This document shows positions 16,737 through 25,570 of a stretch of DNA of 43,533 nt, one piece after another; the stretch's first letter is position 1; every line of letters begins with the position of its first letter. This DNA comes from an uncultured Caryophanales bacterium. GTDB taxonomy: Bacteria; Bacillota_I; Bacilli_A; RF39; UBA660. The notes beneath the pieces are model-generated. The model did no database searches. It had not been told where the DNA came from and saw nothing but the letters and a program-made list of their open reading frames with translations. The stretch is from the NCBI GenBank assembly GCA_937897245.1, contig CALCBO010000047.1:1-43533 (forward strand), written 5' to 3'. A program made the position numbers and the translations under genes.

Positions 16737-17126
16737 TCAAAATTTAGAAAACAGCAATACAAAAGTGTTACCTGTTTCTAAATCCACAACCTGCCTACCA
16801 GAATATTCATTGGCAAGTTTATTCCTGAATTCGCTCAGGTACTTCCGCTCAGCATTAAATTTCTTTTTGCGGTTCTTTTTGATAACTTTATGCCCCTTGC
16901 TCTTTGCAATTGACAAACTAACAAAATCTCTTTTACATCTTTCAAGAAGCTCCTTTGATTTCTGATCATCAATCTGAACAAAATGGCGCCTGCCACATTT
17001 TGGGCAATCGAAATATGTTAAAAATATTGATTGTCCATCATATATAAATTCTTTTTGGTAAACTAAGTTTTCTTCGGAAACATCAAATGCTTCCTTGCAC
17101 CTCTGGCATATTGCTTTTACATTCAT
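16737..17126 (-). CDS. zinc-ribbon protein heading the capsid operon
   Basis: 129 aa. Two Cys pairs (CQRCKEAF near residue 7 and FDCPKCGRRHF near 40) form a likely zinc ribbon, followed by a basic helical region (about 60-105, rich in Lys/Arg). It is probably nucleic acid binding. It is the first gene after promoter PL2 (17170-17178) and dyad element R1, ahead of the scaffold, which would suit a late regulator or a packaging factor; neither is shown. The ATG at 17126 has GAGG upstream; the longer frame reads into AT-rich promoter DNA. Confidence 0.75.
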   Translation of the reverse strand: MNVKAICQRCKEAFDVSEENLVYQKEFIYDGQSIFLTYFDCPKCGRRHFVQIDDQKSKELLERCKRDFVSLSIAKSKGHKVIKKNRKKKFNAERKYLSEFRNKLANEYSGRQVVDLETGNTFVLLFSKF

Positions 17127-17169
17127 AATAATTTGCACCTCGTCATTTAATGGATATTTGCCTATATAT

Positions 17170-17178
17170 ATTATATCA
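17170..17178 (-). promoter_or_regulatory. extended -10 promoter PL2 (capsid/tail block)
   Basis: The minus strand reads TTCTGTATTTGATATAAT, with a TG one base before a perfect TATAAT (17170-17175) and no good -35. The same core is found at 25349-25357 before the terminase genes. Both lie between a dyad element and the first gene of a late block, which suggests a shared, possibly activator-dependent, late promoter type. Confidence 0.65.
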
Positions 17179-17263
17179 AATACAGAATACAAAATATATG
17201 ATTTAAAAATTTTAAAATATTTTATATATATAATAATATATACATCCATCACAGAAACACACC

Positions 17264-17380
17264 AGAATCCATTTTAAGGCACCTACAAGCCTCTGTATGG
17301 CGTTTGAATGCATTTTACGAGGAAATACACACAAAACGATTAAACCGCCTTACAGAGGCTTACAGAGGCCTTGTATCATC
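17264..17380. repeat. dyad element R1
   Basis: Imperfect inverted repeat. The left arm (about 17276-17305) has one CTCTGT box followed by a GGCGTTT box. The right arm (about 17343-17372) has two inverted boxes (ACAGAGGC, ACAGAGGC). The spacer is about 37 bases and contains GGAAATACA. It starts just downstream of the 63-aa gene's stop at 17376, overlapping its last bases, and precedes promoter PL2. One of five related copies. Confidence 0.85.
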
Positions 17381-17567
17381 CATACCTTTGGGGGCACCTT
17401 ATATTTCTTGAAACCAGTCTGTATTTATCCGGACATTTGCCAAACTTCAAACATTTACTATCCATGTTTCCCGGCATGTCCACTCTGTTTCTGCAATCAC
17501 TACATTGTGATTTGATCATATTAACTGCATCCTGCACAAACCTTGCAGGAACCTTTGAATTACTCAT
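17376..17567 (-). CDS. small Cys-rich protein downstream of the MuF-ART gene
   Basis: 63 aa. Five Cys in a zinc-knuckle-like array (CSDCRNR, then C at about 39, 44 and 58) with a basic C-terminus. The ATG overlaps the stop of the MuF/ADP-ribosyltransferase gene by 4 bases and has AAAAAGG upstream, so it is translated with it. Known MuF-toxin genes often carry an immunity gene directly downstream, so an inhibitor role is possible. A small zinc-binding virion or regulatory protein is equally possible. It ends exactly at dyad R1. Confidence 0.7.
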   Translation of the reverse strand: MSNSKVPARFVQDAVNMIKSQCSDCRNRVDMPGNMDSKCLKFGKCPDKYRLVSRNIRCPQRYG

Positions 17568-19711
17568 TTTATTTTACCTTTTTCAATCAATCTAACAACT
17601 AACTCCAAACCAGTGAAATTATTTTTGTCTCCGGATGGGGTAGTCATTTCTTTTGGGTTATTTTTTGAATACTTATTTGCTGAAAGAAATTCCATGTCAT
17701 ATTTACGACCAAAAACAACTTCCCCTTCTTTTATATTATCCGTTGGCAAACACTTTGTACCCTTTGGTGCTTGAATCGTTAACATAACAGACCTGTTACC
17801 AAAACTATCATGGCCCATAACAGTTGTGGACAAATATTGGTTATTTTCCAAAACTGAACCAATGTTAGCTTTTATGTCCTTCATTTTCCTGCTGCCAAAT
17901 ACTTCATCCAAAAAATCACTTTTAACAAACCTGTGAGTTTCTAATCCCTCTTGCAATGTATATGAGCTAAATGCTTTGTCCAAGGATGGAAAAGCTTTTT
18001 TCATTTGTTCATAATATTCTTGTGAATAATTCTGTTTATTTGCCTCAAGCCATTCCAAGGGTGACATATCATGTTTAGCAGCTTCCCTAGCAAATGCATT
18101 CATAACATTGCTTTGGTTTGTATCTATATAAAATGACCTCGCCCATTGTCCAATTTCAGATTCCTCCTGATTCACAGGCAAATCCTTTGCAATTTTTTCA
18201 AGTTCCCCAATTGTCCAATTTTTAAAAGACTCATCATCATTAACCTGTTTAATAAGTATTGTCAAGGTACCCTCATCATCATAATATTTATCCAAAACCT
18301 CAAATTTGCCATTTAATATATGCTCGTTTTGTGAAGCAAATTCATGAGCCATACCTACATACTCATTCATTGAAAATGATTTATTCTCTCCGGTTGTTTT
18401 GAATACAACATAAGTAGCATTAGGGTTTATTGATTCAGATTCATTGAGTATATCAAACATTGATTGTTCACTTGACGTAAACGACCTAAGATCATCACTA
18501 AACTGAAATGTACTCCCAACATCAATTTTGCTTGCAGTAAACTTTGCATCTTCCACACGGTACATTGTTTCATTTGTTGTTTCCATGTGATTCTTAATAT
18601 AATCAACTGTTTCATCATCTACTACATTTACAATTGACTCCCCTTCAGAATCTAAGATATATGTCAACAAATCATCTTTAACACTTTCAGGAACCGAATC
18701 AGCATATTTGCCAGTTATAGGAATTTGTGGAACAATTGCTTTAGTCACATCTGATTTTACTTTTGATTCTGGTGTATATCCAAGCATCTTAGCAAACTCA
18801 TCAAGTTCAGGGTCTGACCCTTCCGGATTTGTTACCCAATCAGCTAATCTATCCAAGTAATTATCATCAATAACAGGTTCCATAGTGCACATTCCGTTTG
18901 GATGATCAAGTGGCAAATTATCTTTTTCAAATATCCTGCCATCCATATCCATACATAAGGGGCAAACCCTTGAGCCATTTGCAATCCATCTATAAGAGAG
19001 TATTAACGGATTGTTCTTTGTAACAGCAACAAAGCTTGTTTGGTAACTATGCTGAACCAAGGTCCTTGCTAACCTCTGAGCATTATAATCAACAGATTTT
19101 TTGTAAATCCTTCTTCCATCTTCCATTACCAAATTCCAATTAAGCTTTCTATTTGGATTAACATAAGATTCAAGGTTTTTAGCAATTTCATAAATTGGCC
19201 TATTCTGGGCCAATCCGCTAGCAACAATACCATAAATATCTTTTAAAGCTTTTTCATTATCTGACCAAATGGCTTTAGACAAACTCCATCCTGATTGATA
19301 AACCTGACCTGTTACTAACCTTCTAACCTGTTGATCAGGTACACTCGTAAATGATGCACTTATTTTATCTAAATTTGTAAACCCCAAAGATTCAAGCCAT
19401 TTTGTATTTGATTTAACAACAGAATCCGCCATCAAATACATGTTACTTACAATTTTGTTGTTTACTTCATTGGATACCTGTCTTGATGTTTCCACTAATT
19501 GATTTTGTAATATCCTTAATTGTTGTTCTGCAAGAACACTTGATGGAGTTGTTTTATTTTTAAAATATTCTGCTCTTTCACCAACTTCCTTTGCCCAATC
19601 AGAATAAAGCTTTGATATTTCCCTTTGTTGTTTTTTTGTAATTGCATCCCTAGCTTCTTCTGCATCTTTCATCAAAAGCCTATTTCTTAAAACAACATCA
19701 ACATCAGGCAT
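17564..19711 (-). CDS. MuF-like minor head protein fused to ADP-ribosyltransferase
   Basis: 715 aa. Residues 1-285 are the SPP1 gp7/MuF minor head domain: a helical start, then ARTLVQHSYQT and the Cys/His cluster CPLCMDMDG...LDHPNGMC (C250, C253, H270, C275). A middle linker follows. Residues about 500-715 form an ART exoenzyme domain with the R-S-E triad: R594 (HRFVK), S628 (YLSTT) and E662/E664 (KEGEVVFG). MuF proteins enter the virion and can be ejected, so the enzyme may modify host proteins at infection. It is encoded right after the portal gene. The ART target cannot be predicted. Confidence 0.88.
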   Translation of the reverse strand: MPDVDVVLRNRLLMKDAEEARDAITKKQQREISKLYSDWAKEVGERAEYFKNKTTPSSVLAEQQLRILQNQLVETSRQVSNEVNNKIVSNMYLMADSVVKSNTKWLESLGFTNLDKISASFTSVPDQQVRRLVTGQVYQSGWSLSKAIWSDNEKALKDIYGIVASGLAQNRPIYEIAKNLESYVNPNRKLNWNLVMEDGRRIYKKSVDYNAQRLARTLVQHSYQTSFVAVTKNNPLILSYRWIANGSRVCPLCMDMDGRIFEKDNLPLDHPNGMCTMEPVIDDNYLDRLADWVTNPEGSDPELDEFAKMLGYTPESKVKSDVTKAIVPQIPITGKYADSVPESVKDDLLTYILDSEGESIVNVVDDETVDYIKNHMETTNETMYRVEDAKFTASKIDVGSTFQFSDDLRSFTSSEQSMFDILNESESINPNATYVVFKTTGENKSFSMNEYVGMAHEFASQNEHILNGKFEVLDKYYDDEGTLTILIKQVNDDESFKNWTIGELEKIAKDLPVNQEESEIGQWARSFYIDTNQSNVMNAFAREAAKHDMSPLEWLEANKQNYSQEYYEQMKKAFPSLDKAFSSYTLQEGLETHRFVKSDFLDEVFGSRKMKDIKANIGSVLENNQYLSTTVMGHDSFGNRSVMLTIQAPKGTKCLPTDNIKEGEVVFGRKYDMEFLSANKYSKNNPKEMTTPSGDKNNFTGLELVVRLIEKGKIK

Positions 19712-19714
19712 TTT

Positions 19715-21322
19715 TTATTCCTCAATAAATTCAGAATCATTATCTGTTTCAATTTCCTCATCCATATTTTCAAGAGTATCACTCTTATCATTTTCTGCAT
19801 TTTCCGGATAAGGTTGCTCCCCAAAACTATTGGTAGCTTGAAAGGTATCCTCAATCATTTCCCTTTCAAGAGCAATCTGCTCAAGCTCTTCCTGCACTTC
19901 ATCATCAGTGAGATTTCTCCATTTCTTCATGTAAGATTTCCTACTCATAACTTGTGCCGTTACTTCTGCAAGGTCTGTTTGTTTTTCCTCAATTTCATCC
20001 TCGGGAAGAGGAGTATTCCCAATAACATCAACCTCATAAGCAACTGGAGATAAAGCTTCATCTGTATACTTCTCTATGCAATTCGGATAAACAAGTGAAC
20101 CTTCAATAATTATCTTTACAATGTTGGATAATTGAGGTCCCCAAGTTTTCATCTTTTCTTTACACCTTACAATTAACGGCCAATAAATTGCCTTAAGTGC
20201 TTTCCCAGATGTTATACTACCAACCATTGTTTCAAGCGTTATATTTGGCATATCCACTTGTTCATAAGCTGTAGTCTTGATTCTGTCAAGACTTGTCTTT
20301 AAAGCATCTGAATATCCCATGGAACTTTCCAACATTCCAATATTCGGAACTGGTTTATCAAGGTTTTGGTCTGATTGTAAATCCCAAAAACTACCAGCAC
20401 TAGAGCTAAGGTTTTTTGTACTCCTTGAATCCATGTCGATGGTATATCTTGTAGGGTTCATTGTTTTTCTTTCTGCATCAATATCCCCATTTGACATTTT
20501 GGAATACCACTTCTCATAATCCTCAAGAATTTCTATTTCAGATTCACCTTTATCATCCCCAGTTAATCCGTCATTTGTGAAAATTGCAACTGGGATTCTA
20601 TCCAAAAGAATTTCCTGCCTTATAGTAACCTCTTCAATTATTCTTCCAGCTCCATCATACAAAACCTCTTCAAGAAAAACCTTGTCATTTTCCACAACAT
20701 ACTTTTTCTTGAAAATCCTTTTATCACTAAGCCTTTTTGAATCCCTTACAATCATGAAACAAACAAACTTTACAATTCTGCTTTTGTTACCAATTTGTGT
20801 TTCATAAAGAAACTGAGTGCTAGGGAGAAATGTAATTGTTACACCATCCTCTTCATTGAAATTAACAAGACCTGCAACTCGTTTACCAATAAAACAATCC
20901 TTAGCCGCCTTAATAAGAATCTGCTCAAACTCATTTCCATCAAAAATACTCTTAAGCAAATCATTATAGGTAGTAAGCATGTTTTTAGCTTCCTCTGTAA
21001 TTTTACCTACATCCCCTTTGGCATTAACAGTTATATCCGGACTTTCAGCAAATAAAAACCTTGCCTCTTTGTTGATCAAACTTGCAGCCATTTTGTACTT
21101 CAGGTTAGCAGGGACATAATCCCCATTTGAACCTTCAACCGGAAAGGTTTTACCCTTGTAGTAAATTTTATAAAATCTACAAATTTGAGTAAATTCCTCA
21201 AGAACATCCTGGGAGCCAAATTCAACCTCTTGATTTATCAATGCATAGGGAATTTTATTAAAGGCAGTAAGAACCTCTGTACTGTTCTCCATTTCAATAA
21301 CTTTTGCTTCCTCACTTGCCAT
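19715..21322 (-). CDS. portal protein, SPP1 gp6-like
   Basis: 535 aa, the expected size. The family build is visible: a helical start, FYKIYYKGKTFPVEG, then LKYKMAASLINKEARFLFAE, a central region containing TSGKALKAIYWPLI, and an acidic C-terminal tail. It forms the dodecameric ring through which DNA is packaged. It is followed by the MuF gene, as in SPP1 and relatives, but preceded by the lysis genes, which is unusual. AGAGGG precedes the ATG. Confidence 0.93.
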   Translation of the reverse strand: MASEEAKVIEMENSTEVLTAFNKIPYALINQEVEFGSQDVLEEFTQICRFYKIYYKGKTFPVEGSNGDYVPANLKYKMAASLINKEARFLFAESPDITVNAKGDVGKITEEAKNMLTTYNDLLKSIFDGNEFEQILIKAAKDCFIGKRVAGLVNFNEEDGVTITFLPSTQFLYETQIGNKSRIVKFVCFMIVRDSKRLSDKRIFKKKYVVENDKVFLEEVLYDGAGRIIEEVTIRQEILLDRIPVAIFTNDGLTGDDKGESEIEILEDYEKWYSKMSNGDIDAERKTMNPTRYTIDMDSRSTKNLSSSAGSFWDLQSDQNLDKPVPNIGMLESSMGYSDALKTSLDRIKTTAYEQVDMPNITLETMVGSITSGKALKAIYWPLIVRCKEKMKTWGPQLSNIVKIIIEGSLVYPNCIEKYTDEALSPVAYEVDVIGNTPLPEDEIEEKQTDLAEVTAQVMSRKSYMKKWRNLTDDEVQEELEQIALEREMIEDTFQATNSFGEQPYPENAENDKSDTLENMDEEIETDNDSEFIEE

Positions 21323-21326
21323 AAAT

Positions 21327-22925
21327 TTACACCCTCTTTAACAATCCACCATGAACAAAACCTGTATATTTTACCCCATTTACATTTGCAACAACATAGA
21401 ACCATTTATCATTGTTATGCATGGAATAATAACCATAACATTCAAGGGTTGAACCCTTCGGAATTACACAAAGAACCTTTTTATTTGTCCCTGCACCAGT
21501 CCTCATATTCTGGTTAACTTCTGTTTTATATGTTCCGGCATACTTCTTATTAAAGCACCTTGCATAATCAACAGCTTTAACCTCACCAGATTTTTTAACA
21601 ACCTGAGAACTATTTGACTTTTTTGTAACTCCAAGGATTTCATTTACCCTTGCTTGTACAGCCTTGGCATCATATCCATATTTTGTTAATTGTGTGCTTC
21701 TGTAATATTCAGGGGCATTATCATTTCCCCAAGTTCCGGCAATTACTTCATGGGCCACCTCATCAATGGATTTACCAGATGATTGCTCTGCATTTGATAC
21801 CGCATTATCTGTATATTTTGGAACAACAAAACCTCTAATGTATTTTCCATTAATGGACATTGTTCTCTTCTTTACAGCACCATCATAATTGCCTTCAACA
21901 ACAACAAAATAACCAGCATTGGCATTTACCTCAACAACAGTTCCAATATGATCAGGCCAGTTTGTATTATCTCCTTTCCCTGAATCATCCCAATCATAAA
22001 TAACAGCATCTGCAGGGGATGGAATGTAACTATCATTCTCCTGCCAACACCCCATCCTTTTAGCTGCCTCTACAAGATAACCAACAGAAATTTCAATTGG
22101 CATGATTTTAGTATAACCAAGGTAAATTGCAATTGCTGACCAAGTACATGCACACCAAGCCCAGCCATATTGCATTTTTACACCCCTAGGAAAACTTCCA
22201 GAATAAGAATTATAAATATCAACAATGAATTTATAACTGCCATCAGACTCTTTTCTGCCAATCCAGCTATTTGCTAAATTAACAACCTTCTGCCTTGAAT
22301 AACTCATAGCATCATTTTCCTTTTTGTCTGTATTTACATCATACCAAACATCAATGTCAACATATCCAGATATACCAGAAACCTTTCCCTTGCTTCCTGT
22401 TTGTTGGAAATTGCATTTATAATCAGGTCCGCCGGTATAATCTGCAAGCCAAAATATATGTTGATCAATCAATTCCTTGGAGTACATGTTTTTATAATAA
22501 TCAATGTTACTATAAATACCTGTAAAATATCCGGCATCATGCACCTCATCCAGAAAAGCCTTTGTAAATGCAATGCATTCTTTCCTACCAAGAGTCTTTC
22601 CTCTGGCTTTTCCTTTCTTCACAGTATCATACTCAAAATCTGAAAAGATAATTGTTGTTTTGGGAAGACCTGCCTTTTCAACATTCCGGATACAACTCCT
22701 AGCTTCTGCTCTTGCCTCGTCTTCCGAAATACAATACATGAAATGGTAAACACCAGGAATATCTATATTGTTTTCCTTGCACCCTTTAACATATTCAAAA
22801 AACCTAGCATCAACCTGTTGTCTATATCCTTCCCTTAAAATTGCAAATTCCACACCATCGGATTTTACTTTCTTAAAATTAACATCCTCCTGCCATTCAG
22901 AAATATCAATACCATTTTTATTCAT
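21327..22925 (-). CDS. modular endolysin: GH25 muramidase, CHAP, CW_7, SH3
   Basis: 532 aa. Residues 1-200 are a GH25 lysozyme (GIDISEW with D7; SDFEYD with D96/E98). About 210-370 is a CHAP amidase/peptidase (WAWCACTW with Cys near 258; DHIGTVVEV with His near 326). About 387-432 is a CW_7 (Cpl-7 type) cell-wall binding repeat, and about 467-530 is an SH3-like domain (NMRTGAGT). It degrades host peptidoglycan with two activities. The start at 22925 uses GAGG and overlaps the holin stop by 8 bases. No signal peptide is visible, so export depends on the holin. Confidence 0.94.
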   Translation of the reverse strand: MNKNGIDISEWQEDVNFKKVKSDGVEFAILREGYRQQVDARFFEYVKGCKENNIDIPGVYHFMYCISEDEARAEARSCIRNVEKAGLPKTTIIFSDFEYDTVKKGKARGKTLGRKECIAFTKAFLDEVHDAGYFTGIYSNIDYYKNMYSKELIDQHIFWLADYTGGPDYKCNFQQTGSKGKVSGISGYVDIDVWYDVNTDKKENDAMSYSRQKVVNLANSWIGRKESDGSYKFIVDIYNSYSGSFPRGVKMQYGWAWCACTWSAIAIYLGYTKIMPIEISVGYLVEAAKRMGCWQENDSYIPSPADAVIYDWDDSGKGDNTNWPDHIGTVVEVNANAGYFVVVEGNYDGAVKKRTMSINGKYIRGFVVPKYTDNAVSNAEQSSGKSIDEVAHEVIAGTWGNDNAPEYYRSTQLTKYGYDAKAVQARVNEILGVTKKSNSSQVVKKSGEVKAVDYARCFNKKYAGTYKTEVNQNMRTGAGTNKKVLCVIPKGSTLECYGYYSMHNNDKWFYVVANVNGVKYTGFVHGGLLKRV

Positions 22926-23142
22926 AAGGGTATTCCTCTTCTTCCTGCTGAATGTTTGTTGCATCCGTCAGGCCTTCCCCAATTACATAACCAATAACTG
23001 TAGCTCCGGCCATAATAATTGCAGATACCTGTTCAGCAACTGTTTTATCTTTTCCACATGCAATGATAAGAAGTGAAACAAATGCAGCAACACTCAGCCA
23101 AAATTTTCTGCTTGTAAGTTTTCTTTTCCAGTTAATATTCAT
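22918..23142 (-). CDS. holin
   Basis: 74 aa. A short basic N-terminus (NWKRKLTSRKFW) is followed by two hydrophobic segments (about 14-30 and 40-58) and a charged C-terminus (QQEEEEYPYE), as in class II phage holins of Firmicutes. It would open the membrane for the endolysin. It overlaps the endolysin start (ATGAATAA) and lies six bases after the large terminase gene, so the lysis pair sits inside the packaging genes. AAAGGG precedes the ATG. Confidence 0.9.
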   Translation of the reverse strand: MNINWKRKLTSRKFWLSVAAFVSLLIIACGKDKTVAEQVSAIIMAGATVIGYVIGEGLTDATNIQQEEEEYPYE

Positions 23143-23148
23143 AACAAA

Positions 23149-24537
23149 TTATCCCTTTCTAGAATTAAATTCCTTTTCCTTCAAATCTGCTACTGTAACA
23201 GTATCCAGTGCATACCAAATAGCTGAAAACGTATGGGGGTCAATGTTGAACTGATCATAGACAACATTTCCTTTTGCATCCTTTTTATAAGTCAGCCACT
23301 TTAATTCCCTGATTGTATTTGTGCAGGTCTGGACAACAAATATCTTTTTGAATCGTTTTATCTTTCTTGTATTGGATAGTCTTGAGCCTGCAAATTTATT
23401 TCTACATGCCCTTATAGGAAATCCACATTGACGGTAATACGTTATTGCTTTTGGGTCCTCATTATCTGCTACAATTATTTTATTATATCCCTGCTCCCTG
23501 TAATTATTTATTCTTCTTTTTAAATCCTGCATTTCATCAAGGTTTGCAAATTCTGGGTCAGTCATATGGTTATAATAAATTTCATCCCAAATATACAGGT
23601 AACCTTTTTTAGAATCAACCGACATACACACAACAGCGTTATAGCTTTCCTCAAAACCAAAGTCAAATCCGAAATACATATTTTCAACACCAAGTTTTTT
23701 AATAGTATTCCAGAAAACACCTTCCCTTGCAATAACTCTGAGCTGGGGTAATACCCTTGTGCCTTGAGGTCCAAATTGTCCCCACCTTGCAACAACATAC
23801 AAGTAATAATCATAATGTTTTAACTCATCCAGTCTTTTAAGATAAGCTTTTGGTAACCATGGATTATCTGTTGGGATGCTGTGATGGTAATAAACATCAT
23901 TCTTTATAATTATCTTTTGATCATAAAGAATTTCCGGATTAAGAATAACATTTTCCTTGCCATGTTCATCCAGACTTACAAAGAATCTTCTGTATACCCA
24001 ATTATCAAAACTAACTGGATTGCAGCTTAAGATAAAATGCATTGAAACATTCGGAGTTCTTATTCTTCCAAGGATTTCTTTATAACCATCATATTTGATT
24101 TCTGAACATTCCTCGAACCAAACAATTGAAACACCATTGATTGATTTTACCTTTTCTGGTTTATCCATTCCCTTAAAGATTATTTCTGACCCATTGGGAA
24201 ATTTAAACCTTAAGGGCGACTTACTTGCCAACACTTTGTTTCTTTTCCGTTTGAATTCATGATGGTCCTCTGTTAACAGTTTCAAATCATCAAGGATTTC
24301 TTTGATCAAATCATAACAGCTATCAAGGATTGTATCAAACACCTCCCTAACAACAAGACATTTTCTTTTTTCTTCCAACAGTTTGAAAATTATCTTTAAA
24401 GCAACATGATAACTTTTACCAGAACCATAACCACCAATTGCTAAGTACGTTTCATAATTCCAGTCAAAAAGAAATTCATCAAATGTTGGTCCAATCTTTT
24501 TACTTATCTTTCTAACCCTGTTGTTTTTAACCATCAT
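23149..24537 (-). CDS. terminase large subunit
   Basis: 462 aa, of the Terminase_3/PBSX type. Walker A GGYGSGKS (about 35-42) and Walker B VSIVWFEE (about 136-143) mark the packaging ATPase. The C-terminal RNase H-like nuclease begins at FGFDFGFEE, with further acidic residues (VADNED and the Asp of IWYALD). It cuts and pumps DNA into proheads. I chose the ATG at 24537 (GAGG six bases upstream); an ATG at 24555 would overlap the small-subunit gene by more. It follows the small subunit, as usual. Confidence 0.94.
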   Translation of the reverse strand: MMVKNNRVRKISKKIGPTFDEFLFDWNYETYLAIGGYGSGKSYHVALKIIFKLLEEKRKCLVVREVFDTILDSCYDLIKEILDDLKLLTEDHHEFKRKRNKVLASKSPLRFKFPNGSEIIFKGMDKPEKVKSINGVSIVWFEECSEIKYDGYKEILGRIRTPNVSMHFILSCNPVSFDNWVYRRFFVSLDEHGKENVILNPEILYDQKIIIKNDVYYHHSIPTDNPWLPKAYLKRLDELKHYDYYLYVVARWGQFGPQGTRVLPQLRVIAREGVFWNTIKKLGVENMYFGFDFGFEESYNAVVCMSVDSKKGYLYIWDEIYYNHMTDPEFANLDEMQDLKRRINNYREQGYNKIIVADNEDPKAITYYRQCGFPIRACRNKFAGSRLSNTRKIKRFKKIFVVQTCTNTIRELKWLTYKKDAKGNVVYDQFNIDPHTFSAIWYALDTVTVADLKEKEFNSRKG

Positions 24538-24538
24538 T

Positions 24539-25258
24539 TCATTCCTCAAAATCATCTGGCCAATAATCTAGTTCGGCTTGAGATTTTTTATTATTTTTAC
24601 TTTCTCTCTTCCTTTTTGCCTTTTTTGATTCCTTTTCAATCAAGGTCTGTTTCATTTTCTCTTCTTGGGACATTCCCCTGATTGTAACTGAGGTATTAAC
24701 CTCATCCTGCCATTCTTTATCATCTTCTGCTTCATCTGAATTATTATTATTTATATTATTATTATAATGTTGTTGTTCTACCTCTTTACCATTTGCCTTT
24801 GATACAACAATCTCAATATTTGTATCTTCATCCAGTTCATCAATTAAACTTCTGTTTCTGGTATTCTTCCATTTGTTAGGCAATCTGTTATACAGCCATG
24901 TTTGTATTGCTAATACATTTGGAGCCTGTTCTTTGGTTAATGTTTCTGTTGTTTTTTCCACAACCTTACTACCTCTCATAAGAACAGTAACTTTTGATTC
25001 CTGAGTTGTATAACCAAGAGCAGATTTTAATAATGCATTTTCAACTTTATAATCAACAATTTCTCTGCCATTTTTTAAGGCCTTAGCTATTTCTGGATAT
25101 TTTGCTCTCCATTTAGTTAAAGCCCCACTACTTATTCCAATTTTATTAGCAATATCAGTGTAATTATATCCATCCCTTGACCAACCCTCGATCAAAATAA
25201 GATGGTCCTCATCAATCCAGTCCTCAGCAGAAATTATCTTAGTTCTTCCTCTTGCCAT
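24539..25258 (-). CDS. terminase small subunit
   Basis: 239 aa. An N-terminal helix-turn-helix (about 31-55: YNYTDIANKIGISSGALTKW) is typical of phage terminase small subunits that recognise the packaging site. A dimer-forming region with ENALLKSALGYTTQESK follows, then an Asn-rich and highly charged C-terminus. It partly overlaps the ribosome-site region of the large subunit. It is the first gene after promoter PL1 and dyad R2. The ribosome site (AAAGGG) is about 14 bases before the ATG, further than usual. Confidence 0.9.
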   Translation of the reverse strand: MARGRTKIISAEDWIDEDHLILIEGWSRDGYNYTDIANKIGISSGALTKWRAKYPEIAKALKNGREIVDYKVENALLKSALGYTTQESKVTVLMRGSKVVEKTTETLTKEQAPNVLAIQTWLYNRLPNKWKNTRNRSLIDELDEDTNIEIVVSKANGKEVEQQHYNNNINNNNSDEAEDDKEWQDEVNTSVTIRGMSQEEKMKQTLIEKESKKAKRKRESKNNKKSQAELDYWPDDFEE

Positions 25259-25348
25259 TGTTCAATCATTTTCCCTTTCCAAAATTTTAGTCTTAAATAA
25301 TCTTTGGAGTGGATGTTTTTATTTAATATATATTTATATATATAATAT

Positions 25349-25357
25349 ATTATATCA
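25349..25357 (-). promoter_or_regulatory. extended -10 promoter PL1 (terminase/portal block)
   Basis: The minus strand reads TTCTGTATATGATATAAT: TG plus one base plus a perfect TATAAT (25349-25354), in a very AT-rich tract without a convincing -35. It shares its core with PL2 at 17170. The 312-base gap 25259-25570 holds only this promoter, the leader and dyad R2. Confidence 0.65.
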
Positions 25358-25452
25358 TATACAGAACAACAAACATATATACATAACATACATGAAAAAT
25401 TTTAATATTTTATTTTATATCAATTTGGGGAATTTACATTGAACAATGCAGC

Positions 25453-25570
25453 AGAATTGATTTTAAGGCCTCTGTGAGGCTCTGTAAGCGATTCAAACGC
25501 CATCAATGTGGATTTATGCATAAATGGATTGAAACGTCATACAGAGCCTTCTAGGGGCCTTTAAACGGAT
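25453..25570. repeat. dyad element R2
   Basis: The left arm at about 25465-25490 has two CTCTGT boxes 11 bp apart. The right arm at about 25535-25562 is the inverted partner with one clear ACAGAG box and one degenerate copy (TCTAGGGG). The spacer is about 44 bases. Both outer flanks are TTTAA plus a GGATT/GAATTGATT-like sequence. It abuts the stop codon of the gene at 25571. Confidence 0.85.

Noticed and set aside
16737..17252. Hydrophobic leader on the zinc-ribbon protein
   Set aside because: The extra residues come from the AT-rich promoter PL2 region; a clear GAGG precedes the ATG at 17126.
17297..17515. Plus-strand reading frame through dyad R1 and the 63-aa gene
   Set aside because: It is antisense to a well-supported minus-strand gene, covers repeat DNA and has no ribosome site; all plus-strand frames in the window look like shadows.
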